From contig JAFKDC010000010.1 in the NCBI GenBank assembly GCA_017255395.1, positions 62,001 through 126,000 on the forward strand: a stretch of DNA of 64,000 bases, in the 5' to 3' direction. Position numbers and translations under genes: made by a program. Source of the stretch: Enemella evansiae. Lineage in GTDB: Bacteria > Pseudomonadota > Alphaproteobacteria > Rhodobacterales > Rhodobacteraceae. Positions 16,208 to 25,338 of the stretch are shown here, piece after piece. Positions within the stretch are counted from its first letter, which is position 1. Each line of letters begins with the position of its first letter. The notes under the pieces are model-generated. The model saw nothing but the letters and a program-made list of their open reading frames with translations, was not told where the DNA came from and searched no databases.

Positions 16208-16472
16208 AGATGTGTCGCTTTTCCTTGGCGAATGGTCGTTTGCTTACCCAACCCGGGCTTGGACCACAACATCATATGGGTGCTGGATGCAACCGGGCCT
16301 CGGGTGCAACAGTCAGGGGTAGCGGTCTGTTCCCTGACCGACCGGCGGGCTATCGCCGAGCGATGACCCGCTGCATGGGACCGGACCGGTGGCGTGAGGG
16401 GGCGGGTCTGCCGCCGGTCGAAGAAGGCAAGGGGCCTTGCCGCCCGGCAGCGACGCCGGGCGGATCACCGGA

Positions 16473-17417
16473 TCAGACCACCGGGGTCAGCACGGGGTTC
16501 CCGCGCAGGTGGGCACGCAGGTTCTTCACCACGAGATCGCCCATCGCGGCCCGCGTCTTGTGCGTGGCGCTGCCGATATGGGGCAGCAGGACGACATTGT
16601 CCTGCATGCGCAGCGCCTCGGGCACATGCGGTTCCTGCGCGAAGACATCCAGCGCCGCCCCGGCGATGCTGCCGGTCGACAGCGCCTCGATCAGGGCCTC
16701 TTCGTCCACCAGATCGCCGCGCGCGACATTGACCAGACGGCCCTCGGCGCCCAGAGCCTCCAGCACCTCGCGGCTGACGATGCCGCGGGTCTGCGGCGTG
16801 CTGGGCGCGATCACCACCAGCCAGTCGACGTCGCGGGCCATGTCCACGGGGTTGTCGTAGTACTGGAAGGGCTGGTGGGCCTGTTCGGAGCGGCCGTGAT
16901 AGACGACGCGCATGGAAAAGGCCTGCGCCAGCCGCGCGATGGCCTTCCCGATACGGCCCAGCCCGATGATGCCCACCGTGGCACCGGTCAGTTCGGCGGT
17001 GAGCGGCATGGCGCCCTCGCTCTCCCACCGGCCCGCGCGGACGTAGTCGTGGCTTTCCGGCACGCGGTGCGCCAGTGCCAGCATCAGCGCCATGGTCACC
17101 TCGGCCACGCAGTCGTTCAGCACGTCGGGCGTGTTGGTCACGCGCACGCCGTGTTCCTTCGCCGCCTCGACGTCGACGGCGTCATAGCCCACCCCGAAGG
17201 ACGAGATGATTTCCAGCGCGGGCAGGGCCTCGATGATTTCGCGCGAGCAGCCGGTGCCGCCGCCGGTGGCGACAAAGCGCAGACCCTCGGGCAGGGCCTT
17301 CAGGAAGGCGCCCTTGTCCGTGGCGTCGCAATAGCGGTGCAGGGTGAAATCCTGGTCAAGCTGGTCCACCACGCGCGGGGCCAGATCGGCGACAAGCAGA
17401 AGGTCGGGTTTGGTCAT
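16473..17417 (-). CDS. D-2-hydroxyacid dehydrogenase (glyoxylate/hydroxypyruvate reductase-like)
   Basis: A 314-residue NAD(P)-dependent oxidoreductase. The nucleotide-binding motif is VGIIGLGRIGKAIARLAQ (about residue 147). Catalytic residues sit in NVARGDLVDEEALIEAL, ALDVFAQEP (glutamate) and LPHIGSATH (histidine). The family reduces 2-oxoacids to D-2-hydroxyacids or the reverse. It lies 32 bases downstream of tctA in the same direction, so it may process the acid imported by the TctCBA system. The substrate cannot be read from sequence; NADP preference is likely from the GRSEQ after the second strand. Confidence 0.85.
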   Translation of the reverse strand: MTKPDLLLVADLAPRVVDQLDQDFTLHRYCDATDKGAFLKALPEGLRFVATGGGTGCSREIIEALPALEIISSFGVGYDAVDVEAAKEHGVRVTNTPDVLNDCVAEVTMALMLALAHRVPESHDYVRAGRWESEGAMPLTAELTGATVGIIGLGRIGKAIARLAQAFSMRVVYHGRSEQAHQPFQYYDNPVDMARDVDWLVVIAPSTPQTRGIVSREVLEALGAEGRLVNVARGDLVDEEALIEALSTGSIAGAALDVFAQEPHVPEALRMQDNVVLLPHIGSATHKTRAAMGDLVVKNLRAHLRGNPVLTPVV

Positions 17418-17449
17418 GGTCGTTGGTCTTTTCGGTCAGGGGTTTCGGG

Positions 17450-18946
17450 TCAGGCCGCCGCACCGGCCCTGCGGCGGCGCAACAGCAGCATCACCACCGG
17501 GATCATCCAGACGGCAATGGTGAACAGGCCAAGCCCCGCGGCAATCGGGCGCTCGAAGAAGGCGAGGAAGCTGCCGTCGGACTTGATCATCGAGGTGACG
17601 AAGTTCTGTTCCAGCATCGGCCCCAGCACAAGGCCGAGGATCGCGGGGGCGATGGGGATGTCGTTCTCCTCCATCAGGAAGCCGATGATGCCGAAAACGA
17701 ACATCAGCCAGATCCCGAAGACCGAGTTGTTGATGGCGAAAGAGCCGACCATGCAGAACATCAGGATAATCGGCATCAGCACCCGCTGCGGGATCGACAG
17801 CACCTGCCGGGCGCCCTTGATCGCCATCCAGCCCAGCGGCAGCATGATCAGGTTGGCGATCAGGAAGACGATGAAGACCGCGTAGATCATCTGCGGCTGG
17901 GTGATGAAGACCATCGGGCCGGGGTTGATGCCCTTGATGTAAAGCACGCCGATGACGATGGCGGTGATGGAATCGCCCGGGATGCCGAAGACCAGCGCCG
18001 GGATCCATGCGCCGGACATGGCGCCGTTGTTCGACGATCCGGCCTCGACCAGCCCCTCGACATGGCCCTTGCCGAACTTCTCGGGCGTCTTCGAGAACTT
18101 CTTGGACACGGCGTAGCTGATCCATGCGGCGATGTCGGCGCCCGCGCCGGGCAGGGCGCCGATGGCGGTGCCAAGGGCGCTGCCGCGCAGCGCCTGCACC
18201 GGGTAGCGCGCCATGTTGCCGATCTGTTCGCGGAAGATGCCGCGCTGGCCCGTGGGCGGCGGTTTCTCGTCGCTGCCGCGGTGGATGAAGGCGCGGATGA
18301 CCTCGGAGACGGCGAAGAGGCCGATCATCGCCGGGATGAACTGCACGCCGCCCATCAGCTCGACATTGCCGAAGGTATAGCGCGGCTCGCCCGCCGGGTT
18401 TTCCAGCCCCACGGTGGCCGCGAAAAGGCCGATGAACAGGGAAATCAGCCCGCGCGCCGGTGAGCCGGGCGAGATGAAGACCGCGCAGGACAGGCCCAGC
18501 ACCACAAGCCAGAAGTATTCGAAGGACGAGAATTTCAGCGCCACTTCGGCCAGCACCGGCGAGGCGGTGATCAGCACCAGCGTGCCGAAGATGCCGCCCA
18601 GCGACGAGAAGACCAGAGAGGCCCCAAGGGCGGACTCTGGCCTGCCCTGTTTGGTGAGCGCATAGGCGTCCTGCACATAGGCGGCCGAGGCCGGTGTGCC
18701 GGGCATGCGCAGCAAGGTGCCCGGGATGTCGCCCGCGAAGATCGCCATGGCGGTGGCGGTGACGATGGCGGCGATGGCGGGCACCGGCTCCATGAAGAAG
18801 GTGACGGGCACCAGCAGCGCGGTGGCCATGGTCGCGGTCAGGCCGGGAATGGCGCCGACGAACATGCCGAAGGCGGCGGCGGCAAGGATCACCAGCAGGA
18901 CGGAGGGCTGAAAGACAAGCCCGGCGGCGTCGAGGACTACGGACAT
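17450..18946 (-). CDS. tctA: Tripartite tricarboxylate transporter large permease TctA
   Basis: A 498-residue integral membrane protein with about 12 hydrophobic segments and the two glycine-rich family motifs, GAIPGLTATMATALL near residue 30 and ALPGAGADIAAWISYAVSK near residue 275. It is the channel-forming subunit of a secondary transporter fed by the periplasmic TctC. The start at 18946 (MSVVLDAAG) is preferred to an upstream start inside tctB because it gives the family's usual length. It stands eight bases from the tctB stop. Confidence 0.93.
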   Translation of the reverse strand: MSVVLDAAGLVFQPSVLLVILAAAAFGMFVGAIPGLTATMATALLVPVTFFMEPVPAIAAIVTATAMAIFAGDIPGTLLRMPGTPASAAYVQDAYALTKQGRPESALGASLVFSSLGGIFGTLVLITASPVLAEVALKFSSFEYFWLVVLGLSCAVFISPGSPARGLISLFIGLFAATVGLENPAGEPRYTFGNVELMGGVQFIPAMIGLFAVSEVIRAFIHRGSDEKPPPTGQRGIFREQIGNMARYPVQALRGSALGTAIGALPGAGADIAAWISYAVSKKFSKTPEKFGKGHVEGLVEAGSSNNGAMSGAWIPALVFGIPGDSITAIVIGVLYIKGINPGPMVFITQPQMIYAVFIVFLIANLIMLPLGWMAIKGARQVLSIPQRVLMPIILMFCMVGSFAINNSVFGIWLMFVFGIIGFLMEENDIPIAPAILGLVLGPMLEQNFVTSMIKSDGSFLAFFERPIAAGLGLFTIAVWMIPVVMLLLRRRRAGAAA

Positions 18947-18953
18947 GGATGGC

Positions 18954-19427
18954 TCACCACAGGAAGGACAGGAAAGAGCTGCGGGGCAGGGGCACCAGAA
19001 GCAGCTTGCCGAAGGCCTGCTGGATCGCCACCACGGCCACCAGCGAGACCGGCAGGGCGATGACCAGCCGCACGCGCAGCACCAGCATCGCAAGGACCAT
19101 GACCGCGAAGGCCGTGGGCAGGAAACCCAGCACCGGCGACAGCAGGATATAGGCGAGGATCAGCACCAGTACCGCGGCCATGCGGGCCAGCGCCGCCGTG
19201 CTGGCGGTCCACTCGGCCAGTTTCAGGCCGGGCAGGCGCTCGCCCGCGATGACGGCCTTGACGATGATGAAAAGGCCGGTCAGCGCCGTCACCAGCGCGA
19301 TGGCGCGCGGCATGGTGCCCGCGCCGTAGGCCTGTCCGGGGATCGCCTTGAAGCCCCATGCGGAAATGTAGATCGCAATGCCGCCCAGCAGGGTCAGAAG
19401 CCCAAGGGTCAGGTCGGTGACGCGCAT
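18954..19427 (-). CDS. tctB: Tripartite tricarboxylate transporter small permease TctB
   Basis: A 157-residue protein with four hydrophobic segments (starting MRVTDLTLGLLTLLGGIAIY), as expected for TctB. It partners TctA in the inner membrane. TctB sequences are weakly conserved, so the assignment leans on size, topology and its place between tctC and tctA. About 85 bases, including a stem-loop, separate it from tctC. Confidence 0.9.
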   Translation of the reverse strand: MRVTDLTLGLLTLLGGIAIYISAWGFKAIPGQAYGAGTMPRAIALVTALTGLFIIVKAVIAGERLPGLKLAEWTASTAALARMAAVLVLILAYILLSPVLGFLPTAFAVMVLAMLVLRVRLVIALPVSLVAVVAIQQAFGKLLLVPLPRSSFLSFLW

Positions 19428-19463
19428 TCTGCTGTCCTCGTGTTTGGGTGCCGGAGACGGGAA

Positions 19464-19494
19464 GGGGCCGGAGGAAACGAGATCCCCCGGCCCC
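19464..19494 (-). terminator. Stem-loop between tctC and tctB
   Basis: GGGGCCGG (19464-19471) pairs with CCGGCCCC (19487-19494). There is no T-run, so this is more likely an mRNA-stabilising or partial-termination hairpin after the solute-binding protein gene, a common way to make more binding protein than permease. Confidence 0.5.
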
Positions 19495-19511
19495 CGTTCG
19501 CCTGTCGGGCC

Positions 19512-20483
19512 TTATTCGGCGGCCAGACCGGCCTGCTTCATGACTTCGCCGAAGGCGGCGTCGTCGGCGGCCACGATGTCGCGCGCGTCATCGCCGCGCG
19601 CCCACCGCAGGCCAAAGCCGCGATCCTGCATGAAGGTCTGGTACTCGTCCGAGTTATAGGCGGTCTCGATCGCGTCCATGAGCTTGGTCTTGACCTCGTC
19701 CGGCAGGCCGGCGGGCGCGGCGACAGAGCGCCAGACCGCCACGGTCCAGTCCGACCCGGTGGATTCCGCCAGCGTCGGCACGTCCGGGAAGGCCTCTTGC
19801 CGTTCCGCCGACATGCTGGCCAGCGCCGTCACGCGGCCGGCGTCGATCATCGAGCGGCCCTCGGCCAGCGACGAGGGGATGATGTCCACACCGCCCGCGA
19901 CCATGTCGGTCAGGCCCGGCGCCGCGCCCTGGCTGGGCACGAAGGTCACGTGGTCGGGGGCCAGATCCTCGGACAGCAGCCATCCGGCGAGGCCGACGTG
20001 CCAGATGCCGCCCTGGCCGGTGCCCGACGCCTTGTAGGTGCCCGCAGGCTCGCTCTTGATGCTTTCCAGCAGCGCCTCGACGCTGTCGAAGCCGGAATCG
20101 GCAGAGACCATGACGCCGCCCGGATCGGCGTTGACGATGGCGAGGATGTCGAAGTCCTCGTAGGTCAGTTCCGTCAGGCCCTGCCAGTGCATCATGTCGA
20201 TCTCGATGGTCATGATGCCGATGGTGTAGCCGTCGGCTTCGGCATTGGCGATGGCGCTGTGGCCCACCACGCCCGAGCCGCCGGTGCGGTTCACGACATT
20301 GACCGGCACGCCCAGTTCCTTTTGGATCTCGGCGCCCAGCAGGCGGCCCACGGCGTCGGTGCCGCCGCCCGCGCCCCAGGGCACGATCAGCTGGATCGGG
20401 CGCTCGGGATACTCGGCCCAGGCGGCGCCGGTGGCGGCGGCCAGCAAAAGCGCGGCGGCTGTGGCGGTCTTGGCAAATTGCAT
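19512..20483 (-). CDS. tctC: Tripartite tricarboxylate transporter solute-binding protein TctC
   Basis: A 323-residue periplasmic protein with a signal peptide (MQFAKTATAAALLLAAATGA, cut after AWA near residue 23). The mature start YPERPIQLIVPWGAGGGTD is the hallmark of the TctC/Bug family, with the PWGAGGGTD loop binding a carboxylate, and VNRTGGSGVVG follows. It captures a carboxylic acid and delivers it to TctAB. ATG 20483 is chosen because it begins the signal peptide; the frame extends upstream but without a ribosome site. The ligand is unknown. Confidence 0.93.
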   Translation of the reverse strand: MQFAKTATAAALLLAAATGAAWAEYPERPIQLIVPWGAGGGTDAVGRLLGAEIQKELGVPVNVVNRTGGSGVVGHSAIANAEADGYTIGIMTIEIDMMHWQGLTELTYEDFDILAIVNADPGGVMVSADSGFDSVEALLESIKSEPAGTYKASGTGQGGIWHVGLAGWLLSEDLAPDHVTFVPSQGAAPGLTDMVAGGVDIIPSSLAEGRSMIDAGRVTALASMSAERQEAFPDVPTLAESTGSDWTVAVWRSVAAPAGLPDEVKTKLMDAIETAYNSDEYQTFMQDRGFGLRWARGDDARDIVAADDAAFGEVMKQAGLAAE

Positions 20484-20684
20484 AAATGTCCTCCTTGTGG
20501 TCTTCAGCGGTTTGGCCGGGCGCCAGGCCCGGACCGTGAAACCCCCGGGAGAGCCGACAACAAAGCCCGCGCGCCTGCGCGGTTTCGAGCTGTCGATGCT
20601 GTCCTTGATCCCCCCGGAGCCTCCTCCGCTGTTGACGCTATCCAGCGCAGTGATAACGTTCCAATGAATAAATCCGGTTCTGCA

Positions 20685-20699
20685 ATCGCGAAACGCGAT
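20685..20699. promoter_or_regulatory. Palindrome in the tctC/LysR divergent promoter region
   Basis: ATCGCG and CGCGAT flank an AAA spacer, 23 bases before the proposed LysR start and about 200 bases from tctC. LysR regulators bind inverted repeats near their own promoter, so this is a candidate site controlling both the regulator and tctCBA. Confidence 0.4.
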
Positions 20700-20721
20700 C
20701 GCTTGACGAGGGGGAAGCACG

Positions 20722-21639
20722 CTGGACAGGGACTTTACCGCCAGCCTCAAGGTACGGCACCTGTCGCTGATCGTCGCCCTGGCGGATCACGGCACCACGC
20801 ACAGCGCGGCGGACGCGCTGAACATGACGCAGTCCACGGCCTCGAAGATGTTGCGCGATGTCGAGGACGTCTTTCAGGCGACATTGTTCGAACGCGGCCC
20901 GCGGGGCATGATCCTGACCCCGCTTGGCCAGTTCGCGGTCGACAATGCGCGGGCGCAGCTGTCCCGCCTGCAACGGTTTTCCGAAGAGTTCTCGGCCCGG
21001 CGCGCCGGGGGCTACGGCACGCTGGCGGTCGGTGCGATCACCGGCGCGGCGCCCGATCTGGTTGCCCGTGCGGTGGCAGAGATCAAGGGCCGCCGCCCGC
21101 AGCTGTCCGTGGCGCTGCACGGGGAGACCAGCGACGGCATCCTGTCGGAACTGGAGGCCGGGCGGCTGGATCTGGCGGTGGGACGCTTCAGCGCCGAGCG
21201 GCACCGGACGGTTTTCGCCTTCGAACCGCTGGCCGAAGAGCGGCTGGTGGTCGTGGCCCGTGCCGGTCACAGGCAGGCCACCGGAGCGCATCGGCTGGAG
21301 GATCTTCAGGACTGCGCCTGGGTCCTGCAACCGGTCAGCAATCCGTCGCGGCAGGCGCTGGACGCGGCCTTCGACCGCGCGGGCCTGCGCCGACCGCGCG
21401 AAACGATAGAATGCTCGTCGATCCTGCTGATCCTCAACCTCGTGCAGGAATCCGACGCCGTCGCGCTGCTGCCGCAGGCGGTGGTGCTGGCGCATCTGCG
21501 GGCGGGCCTGTTCACGGTGCTGGACATCCGCCCCGAGATCCGGCTGTCGGGCTTCGGCCTTGTGACCCGCCGCAAGGAGCCGCTGGAACCGGCGGCGCTG
21601 GAGTTCTGCGACATCCTGCGCGCCCGGGCGCGGGGGTAG
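20722..21639 (+). CDS. LysR-family transcriptional regulator (CTG start proposed)
   Basis: A 305-residue LysR protein. The winged-helix DNA-binding domain needs residues upstream of the first ATG (20824): HLSLIVALADHGTTHSAADA comes before that ATG and completes the helix-turn-helix. The only start-like codon preceding it after the in-frame stop at 20704 is CTG 20722, with GAGGGGGA seven bases upstream. The effector domain (PBP2 fold) fills residues about 95-300. It is divergent from tctCBA and probably regulates that operon in response to the imported acid. Confidence 0.85.
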   Translation: MDRDFTASLKVRHLSLIVALADHGTTHSAADALNMTQSTASKMLRDVEDVFQATLFERGPRGMILTPLGQFAVDNARAQLSRLQRFSEEFSARRAGGYGTLAVGAITGAAPDLVARAVAEIKGRRPQLSVALHGETSDGILSELEAGRLDLAVGRFSAERHRTVFAFEPLAEERLVVVARAGHRQATGAHRLEDLQDCAWVLQPVSNPSRQALDAAFDRAGLRRPRETIECSSILLILNLVQESDAVALLPQAVVLAHLRAGLFTVLDIRPEIRLSGFGLVTRRKEPLEPAALEFCDILRARARG

Positions 21640-21709
21640 GCGGGCAGGGGCGGGCGCGCCCCTGCCGTGTCTTGATCCGCGCGCCTGCGGCGCGGCAGGC
21701 CGGGCGGCG

Positions 21710-22948
21710 TCAGCCCCGGCTGGGCACGATCCGGTTGGAACAGGCGCCGAAACCGACCCGGAAGCCGTTGCCCTGCGCATGGCCGCGTATCGTGACCGTA
21801 TCGCCGTCCTCGATGTAGGCGCGGGTCTCGCCCGACGACAGTTGTAGCGGCTCCTGTCCGTTCCAGGTCAGCTCGATCAGGCAGCCCCGTGACAGCTTTT
21901 CCGGCCCCGAGATGGTGCCCGACCCAAGCAGGTCGCCGACCCGCATCGGGCAGCCCGAGGTGGTGTGATGGGTCAGCTGCTGGGCGGCGGAGTAATACAT
22001 GTGCTTGTAGTTCGACCGGGTGACGACGGTCTCTTCGCCGGAGGGCGGCGCCAGCGCCACCTCCAGTTCCACGTCGTAGAGCATCGGGCCGTTTTCCTGA
22101 AGGTAGTCGAGCAGCGGCACTTCGCGCTCTGCGGCGGCGCAGCGGAATGGCTCCAGCGCGGCGGCGGTCACGATCCACGGGCTGATCGTGGTCGCGGCGG
22201 CCTTGGACTGGAACGGGCCGAGCGGCTGGAATTCCCAGGCCTGAATATCGCGCGCCGACCAGTCGTTCAGAAGCACATAGCCGAAGATGTTCTCGAAGGC
22301 GGTTGCCACGTCGATCATGCCGTCCGAGGGCTGGCCGACGATGGCGCCGAATTCCAGCTCGAAGTCGAACCGTTCAGAGGGGCCGAAACGCGGCATGGCC
22401 TCGTCCTTGGCCTTCAGCTGGCCCATGGGCCGCCGCACATCGGTGCCCGAGACAGCGACGGAAGAGGCGCGGCCGTTGTAGCCGATGGGGATGTGCAGCC
22501 AGTTCGGCGGTACCTCGCCATTGGTGCCCCGCAGGACCCGGCCCACGTTGGAGGCATGATGCCGGGATGCGTAGAAATCGGTGAACTCCGTGACCGTGAA
22601 GGGCATCAGAAGCTGCACGTCGGACAGCGCCTGCAGATGCGGCGACAGGGTGCTTTCCGCCCCGGCGCCCTCTGCCAGCGCGGTCAGAAGCCAGCCGCGC
22701 AGCCGGTCCCATTCCGGTTTGCCGAGGGCCATGAAGGCCGACCAGTCGCCGGACCGGAGGGTGCCGCCGAAATCGAGGACGCCGGCCTCTTCCAGACCGT
22801 GGAGGTCCAGCACATGCGTGCCGATCGCGGTACAGCAGCGGCCCGGCTTGCCGTCGCGCGCGAACACGCCGTAGGGCAGGTTGTTGAGCGGGAATTCAGC
22901 CGTCTCGGCATTTGCGCTCTCTACCCAAGAGCGGATCAGGTCGGTCAT
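21710..22948 (-). CDS. fahA: Fumarylacetoacetase
   Basis: A 412-residue enzyme of full FAH length, with the N-terminal SH3-like domain and the C-terminal hydrolase domain. Catalytic and metal-binding elements seen are FTDFYASRHHASNVGRVLRG, RRPMGQLKAKDEAMPRFG and DFELEFGAIVGQPSDG, plus GYVLLNDWSARDIQAWE. It cuts fumarylacetoacetate to fumarate and acetoacetate, the last step of tyrosine/homogentisate breakdown. Its ATG overlaps the maiA stop (ATGA). No hmgA or hppD gene is in the window, so the upstream pathway enzymes must lie elsewhere. Confidence 0.93.
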   Translation of the reverse strand: MTDLIRSWVESANAETAEFPLNNLPYGVFARDGKPGRCCTAIGTHVLDLHGLEEAGVLDFGGTLRSGDWSAFMALGKPEWDRLRGWLLTALAEGAGAESTLSPHLQALSDVQLLMPFTVTEFTDFYASRHHASNVGRVLRGTNGEVPPNWLHIPIGYNGRASSVAVSGTDVRRPMGQLKAKDEAMPRFGPSERFDFELEFGAIVGQPSDGMIDVATAFENIFGYVLLNDWSARDIQAWEFQPLGPFQSKAAATTISPWIVTAAALEPFRCAAAEREVPLLDYLQENGPMLYDVELEVALAPPSGEETVVTRSNYKHMYYSAAQQLTHHTTSGCPMRVGDLLGSGTISGPEKLSRGCLIELTWNGQEPLQLSSGETRAYIEDGDTVTIRGHAQGNGFRVGFGACSNRIVPSRG

Positions 22949-23586
22949 GTCGTTGTCTCCTCAAAGGCATCGGTCTGGTTGTCGGGGTGTGCGGCGCGGA
23001 AGGCGGGATGGGCCAGACAGGCCGTTTCGATGGCGACGAGCCGCTGCAACGGCGCGAGGTCCAGCGCCCACCGGCGCGCGTTGTAAAGCTGCGGGATCAG
23101 GCAGACATCGGCCAGCGAAGGCCTGTCGCCAAAGCAGAAGTTGCCGCTGTTTGGCAGCATGCTCTGGAAGGCGGCCAGCCCGCGGCCCATCCAGTGCTGC
23201 ATCCAGTCGCGCAGATCGGCCTCGCCATGGCCCATGCCGCGCAGCCGCTTCAGCACCGCGAGGTTGTTCAGCGGGTGCACGTCCGAGGCGATGATCTGTG
23301 CGGCGGCCCGGATGCGGGCGGCGGTCATCGGGTCGGCGGAGAGCAGGGTGGGGTCCGGCACTTCCGTCTCCAGCCATTCCATGATGGCCATGGACTGGGT
23401 CAGGGGCCCCTGTTCGGTTTGCAGCACGGGCACGCTGGACAGGGGGTTCAGCGCCATGAAATCGGCGCCGAACTGCGCGCCGTGGCGCAGGTCCCAGCTG
23501 CGGGCGTCGTAGTCCACCCCTTTGAGGGCCAGCGCGATGCGGACGCGATAGGACGCGGACGAGCGCCAATAGCCATGCAGGACCAT
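22945..23586 (-). CDS. maiA: Maleylacetoacetate isomerase (zeta-class GST)
   Basis: A 213-residue glutathione transferase of the zeta class. The active-site motif SSASYRVRIALALKG (residues about 9-23) with its paired serines is diagnostic. The GSH-binding NPLSSVPVLQ and SMAIMEWLE segments follow, and the C-terminal domain contains FCFGDRPSLADVCLIPQ. It isomerises maleylacetoacetate to fumarylacetoacetate, feeding the adjacent fahA. The start at 23586 (MVLHGYWRS) fits the family; an earlier frame lacks homology. It lies 40 bases after the GntR gene. Confidence 0.92.
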   Translation of the reverse strand: MVLHGYWRSSASYRVRIALALKGVDYDARSWDLRHGAQFGADFMALNPLSSVPVLQTEQGPLTQSMAIMEWLETEVPDPTLLSADPMTAARIRAAAQIIASDVHPLNNLAVLKRLRGMGHGEADLRDWMQHWMGRGLAAFQSMLPNSGNFCFGDRPSLADVCLIPQLYNARRWALDLAPLQRLVAIETACLAHPAFRAAHPDNQTDAFEETTT

Positions 23587-23626
23587 CACAGACCGCGTGC
23601 CTCCGTTGTCAGCCTCCGCGAGCCGG

Positions 23627-24283
23627 TCACGGCTTGTTCTCCGTCCCAAGCGTTGCGCGGGTATAGATGGATTTCGCGGCCAGAAGATGGGTGGTCATCA
23701 CGGCATCCGCCCAGTCTCCGTCGCCGACAAGGAAGGCGTCCAGCAATTCGCGGTGGTGGTTCTGGCTGCGCTCCAGTTCCTCCACCGTCCAGTCCTGGAA
23801 GGTCGGGCTGGTGATGCGGTGCCGCGCGACCTGCCGCACCGCCGTGGCCACCGCGCTGCTGTTCGACTGTTGCAGGATCCGCCAGTGGAAGACCTCGTTG
23901 AACTTGCGATAGAGGCGCCGGTCGATGGTGTCCGGCTGCGACACGGCTGTCATTTTGTCGATGAGGTGTTGCAGATCCTCGACAAACCCCGGATCGACAT
24001 GGTTTGCCGCCAGTCGCGCCGCCAGCGGTTCCAGCCGGGCGCGCACCTCGAAGATCTGAACCACGGTCATCGGGTTGACGTCCGCCAGATAGGCCCGGCG
24101 GTTGGGGCGGCGCATGACCACGCCCTCGGTTTCCAGCTGGTGCAGGGCGTCGCGCACCGGGGTGCGGCTGGTGTTCAGCCGTTCGGCCAGCATCTCTTCG
24201 GGCATCGGGTCACCGGCGACGATCTCGCCGGAAATGATGAGGTTCCGGATGCCCTCGTAGGCCTCCTGCCGCGCGCTGCTCAT
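23627..24283 (-). CDS. GntR-family (FadR/FCD subfamily) transcriptional regulator
   Basis: A 218-residue regulator. The N-terminal winged helix contains AGDPMPEEMLAERLNTSRTP and VRDALHQLETEGVV (about residues 20-60). The C-terminal all-helical FCD domain (about 80-205), with conserved Asp and His residues, usually binds a carboxylate through a metal. Its ATG overlaps the dppF stop (ATGA), so regulator, transporter and catabolic genes share one transcript. It probably controls the whole operon, with the transported or degraded compound as effector. Confidence 0.88.
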   Translation of the reverse strand: MSSARQEAYEGIRNLIISGEIVAGDPMPEEMLAERLNTSRTPVRDALHQLETEGVVMRRPNRRAYLADVNPMTVVQIFEVRARLEPLAARLAANHVDPGFVEDLQHLIDKMTAVSQPDTIDRRLYRKFNEVFHWRILQQSNSSAVATAVRQVARHRITSPTFQDWTVEELERSQNHHRELLDAFLVGDGDWADAVMTTHLLAAKSIYTRATLGTENKP

Positions 24284-25338
24284 GAGGCCTCTCCGGGGGT
24301 TGCCGCGGGCGCGGGTTCTGCCCCGGGCTTGTCGGCCAGCACGCCGTAAAGGTGGCAGCGGGCCAGCGACTTGTCCCCGGCGGCAAGCAGGTCGGGTTCC
24401 TGTTCGCGGCAGACTGGTTCCACGTGGCGGCAGCGCGAGGCGAACCGGCAGCCGGGCAGGGTGTCGATGGGCGTCGGCACGTCGCCTTCCAGAACCACCC
24501 GTTCCCGCCGCACCAGCGGGTCGGAATTGGGAATCGCGCGGATCAGGTTCTGCGTATAGGGGTGCTGCGGGCGGCGCATGACCTCGCGCACCGGCCCCTG
24601 TTCGACGACGCGGCCCAGATACATGACCGCGATCCTGTCGCAGATGTACCCGACGGTCGCGATATCGTGCGAGATGTAAAGCACCGCCAGCCCCAGATCC
24701 CGGGACAGCTCGTCGAGGATGCGCAGGACGCCCGCCTGAACCGAGACGTCCAGCATCGAGACGGGTTCGTCGCAGACGATGAAGTCGGGGTCGAGCACGA
24801 GCGCCCGCGCGATGGCGACCCGCTGCCGCTGGCCGCCGGACAGGTCGGCCGGATAGCGGTGCTCGAACTCTTCGGGGGGCAGGCGCACGTGGGACAGGGC
24901 CTCGCGCACCTTGGCGCGCTGCTCGTCCGGGGTTCCCTGACGGTGGATGTGCAGCGGTTCGCTGACGATCTCGCCGATGGTCAGCCGCGGGTTGAGCGAG
25001 CTGTAGGGGTCCTGAAAGATGATCTGCGCGCCCGCGCGGAAGGTCTTGAGCTCAGAGCCACGGATCTGCGTGATCGAGGCGCCCTTGAACTTCACGTCGC
25101 CCTCGGTCGGCTCGTGCATGCGCACCAGTGTCATGCCGAGGGTGGACTTGCCGCAGCCGCTTTCCCCGACAAGGCCCAGAACCTCGCCGGAGCGGATTTC
25201 GATATCCACCCCGTCCAGGGCCTTCGCCGTCTTGGCAGGCTGACCCGAGAGGGCGGCAATGATGCCGCCGCCCAGTTTGAAGTGCGTTTTCAGGCCGACC
25301 GCTTCGATCACGGTTTCGCCCAGCTGGTGATTTCTCAT
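24280..25338 (-). CDS. Oligopeptide/dipeptide-type ABC transporter ATP-binding protein (DppF/OppF-like)
   Basis: A 352-residue ATPase with Walker A GLVGESGCGKSTLG, signature LSGGQRQRVAIARAL and Walker B DFIVCDEPVSMLD. The C-terminal oligopeptide-transporter extension is present, including the Cys-rich PGCRFASRCRHVEPVC segment of the family. It pairs with the upstream ATPase to drive uptake. Start 25338 (MRNHQLGE) is chosen from the frame's conserved region; the start overlaps the end of the other ATPase gene. Confidence 0.92.
   Translation of the reverse strand: MRNHQLGETVIEAVGLKTHFKLGGGIIAALSGQPAKTAKALDGVDIEIRSGEVLGLVGESGCGKSTLGMTLVRMHEPTEGDVKFKGASITQIRGSELKTFRAGAQIIFQDPYSSLNPRLTIGEIVSEPLHIHRQGTPDEQRAKVREALSHVRLPPEEFEHRYPADLSGGQRQRVAIARALVLDPDFIVCDEPVSMLDVSVQAGVLRILDELSRDLGLAVLYISHDIATVGYICDRIAVMYLGRVVEQGPVREVMRRPQHPYTQNLIRAIPNSDPLVRRERVVLEGDVPTPIDTLPGCRFASRCRHVEPVCREQEPDLLAAGDKSLARCHLYGVLADKPGAEPAPAATPGEAS

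Noticed and set aside
18945-21818. A 957-codon plus-strand frame opposite tctB and tctC, running across the LysR region
   Set aside because: It is antisense to conserved genes and passes through the intergenic region without a start or a recognisable domain. The LysR protein lies in another frame of the same strand.
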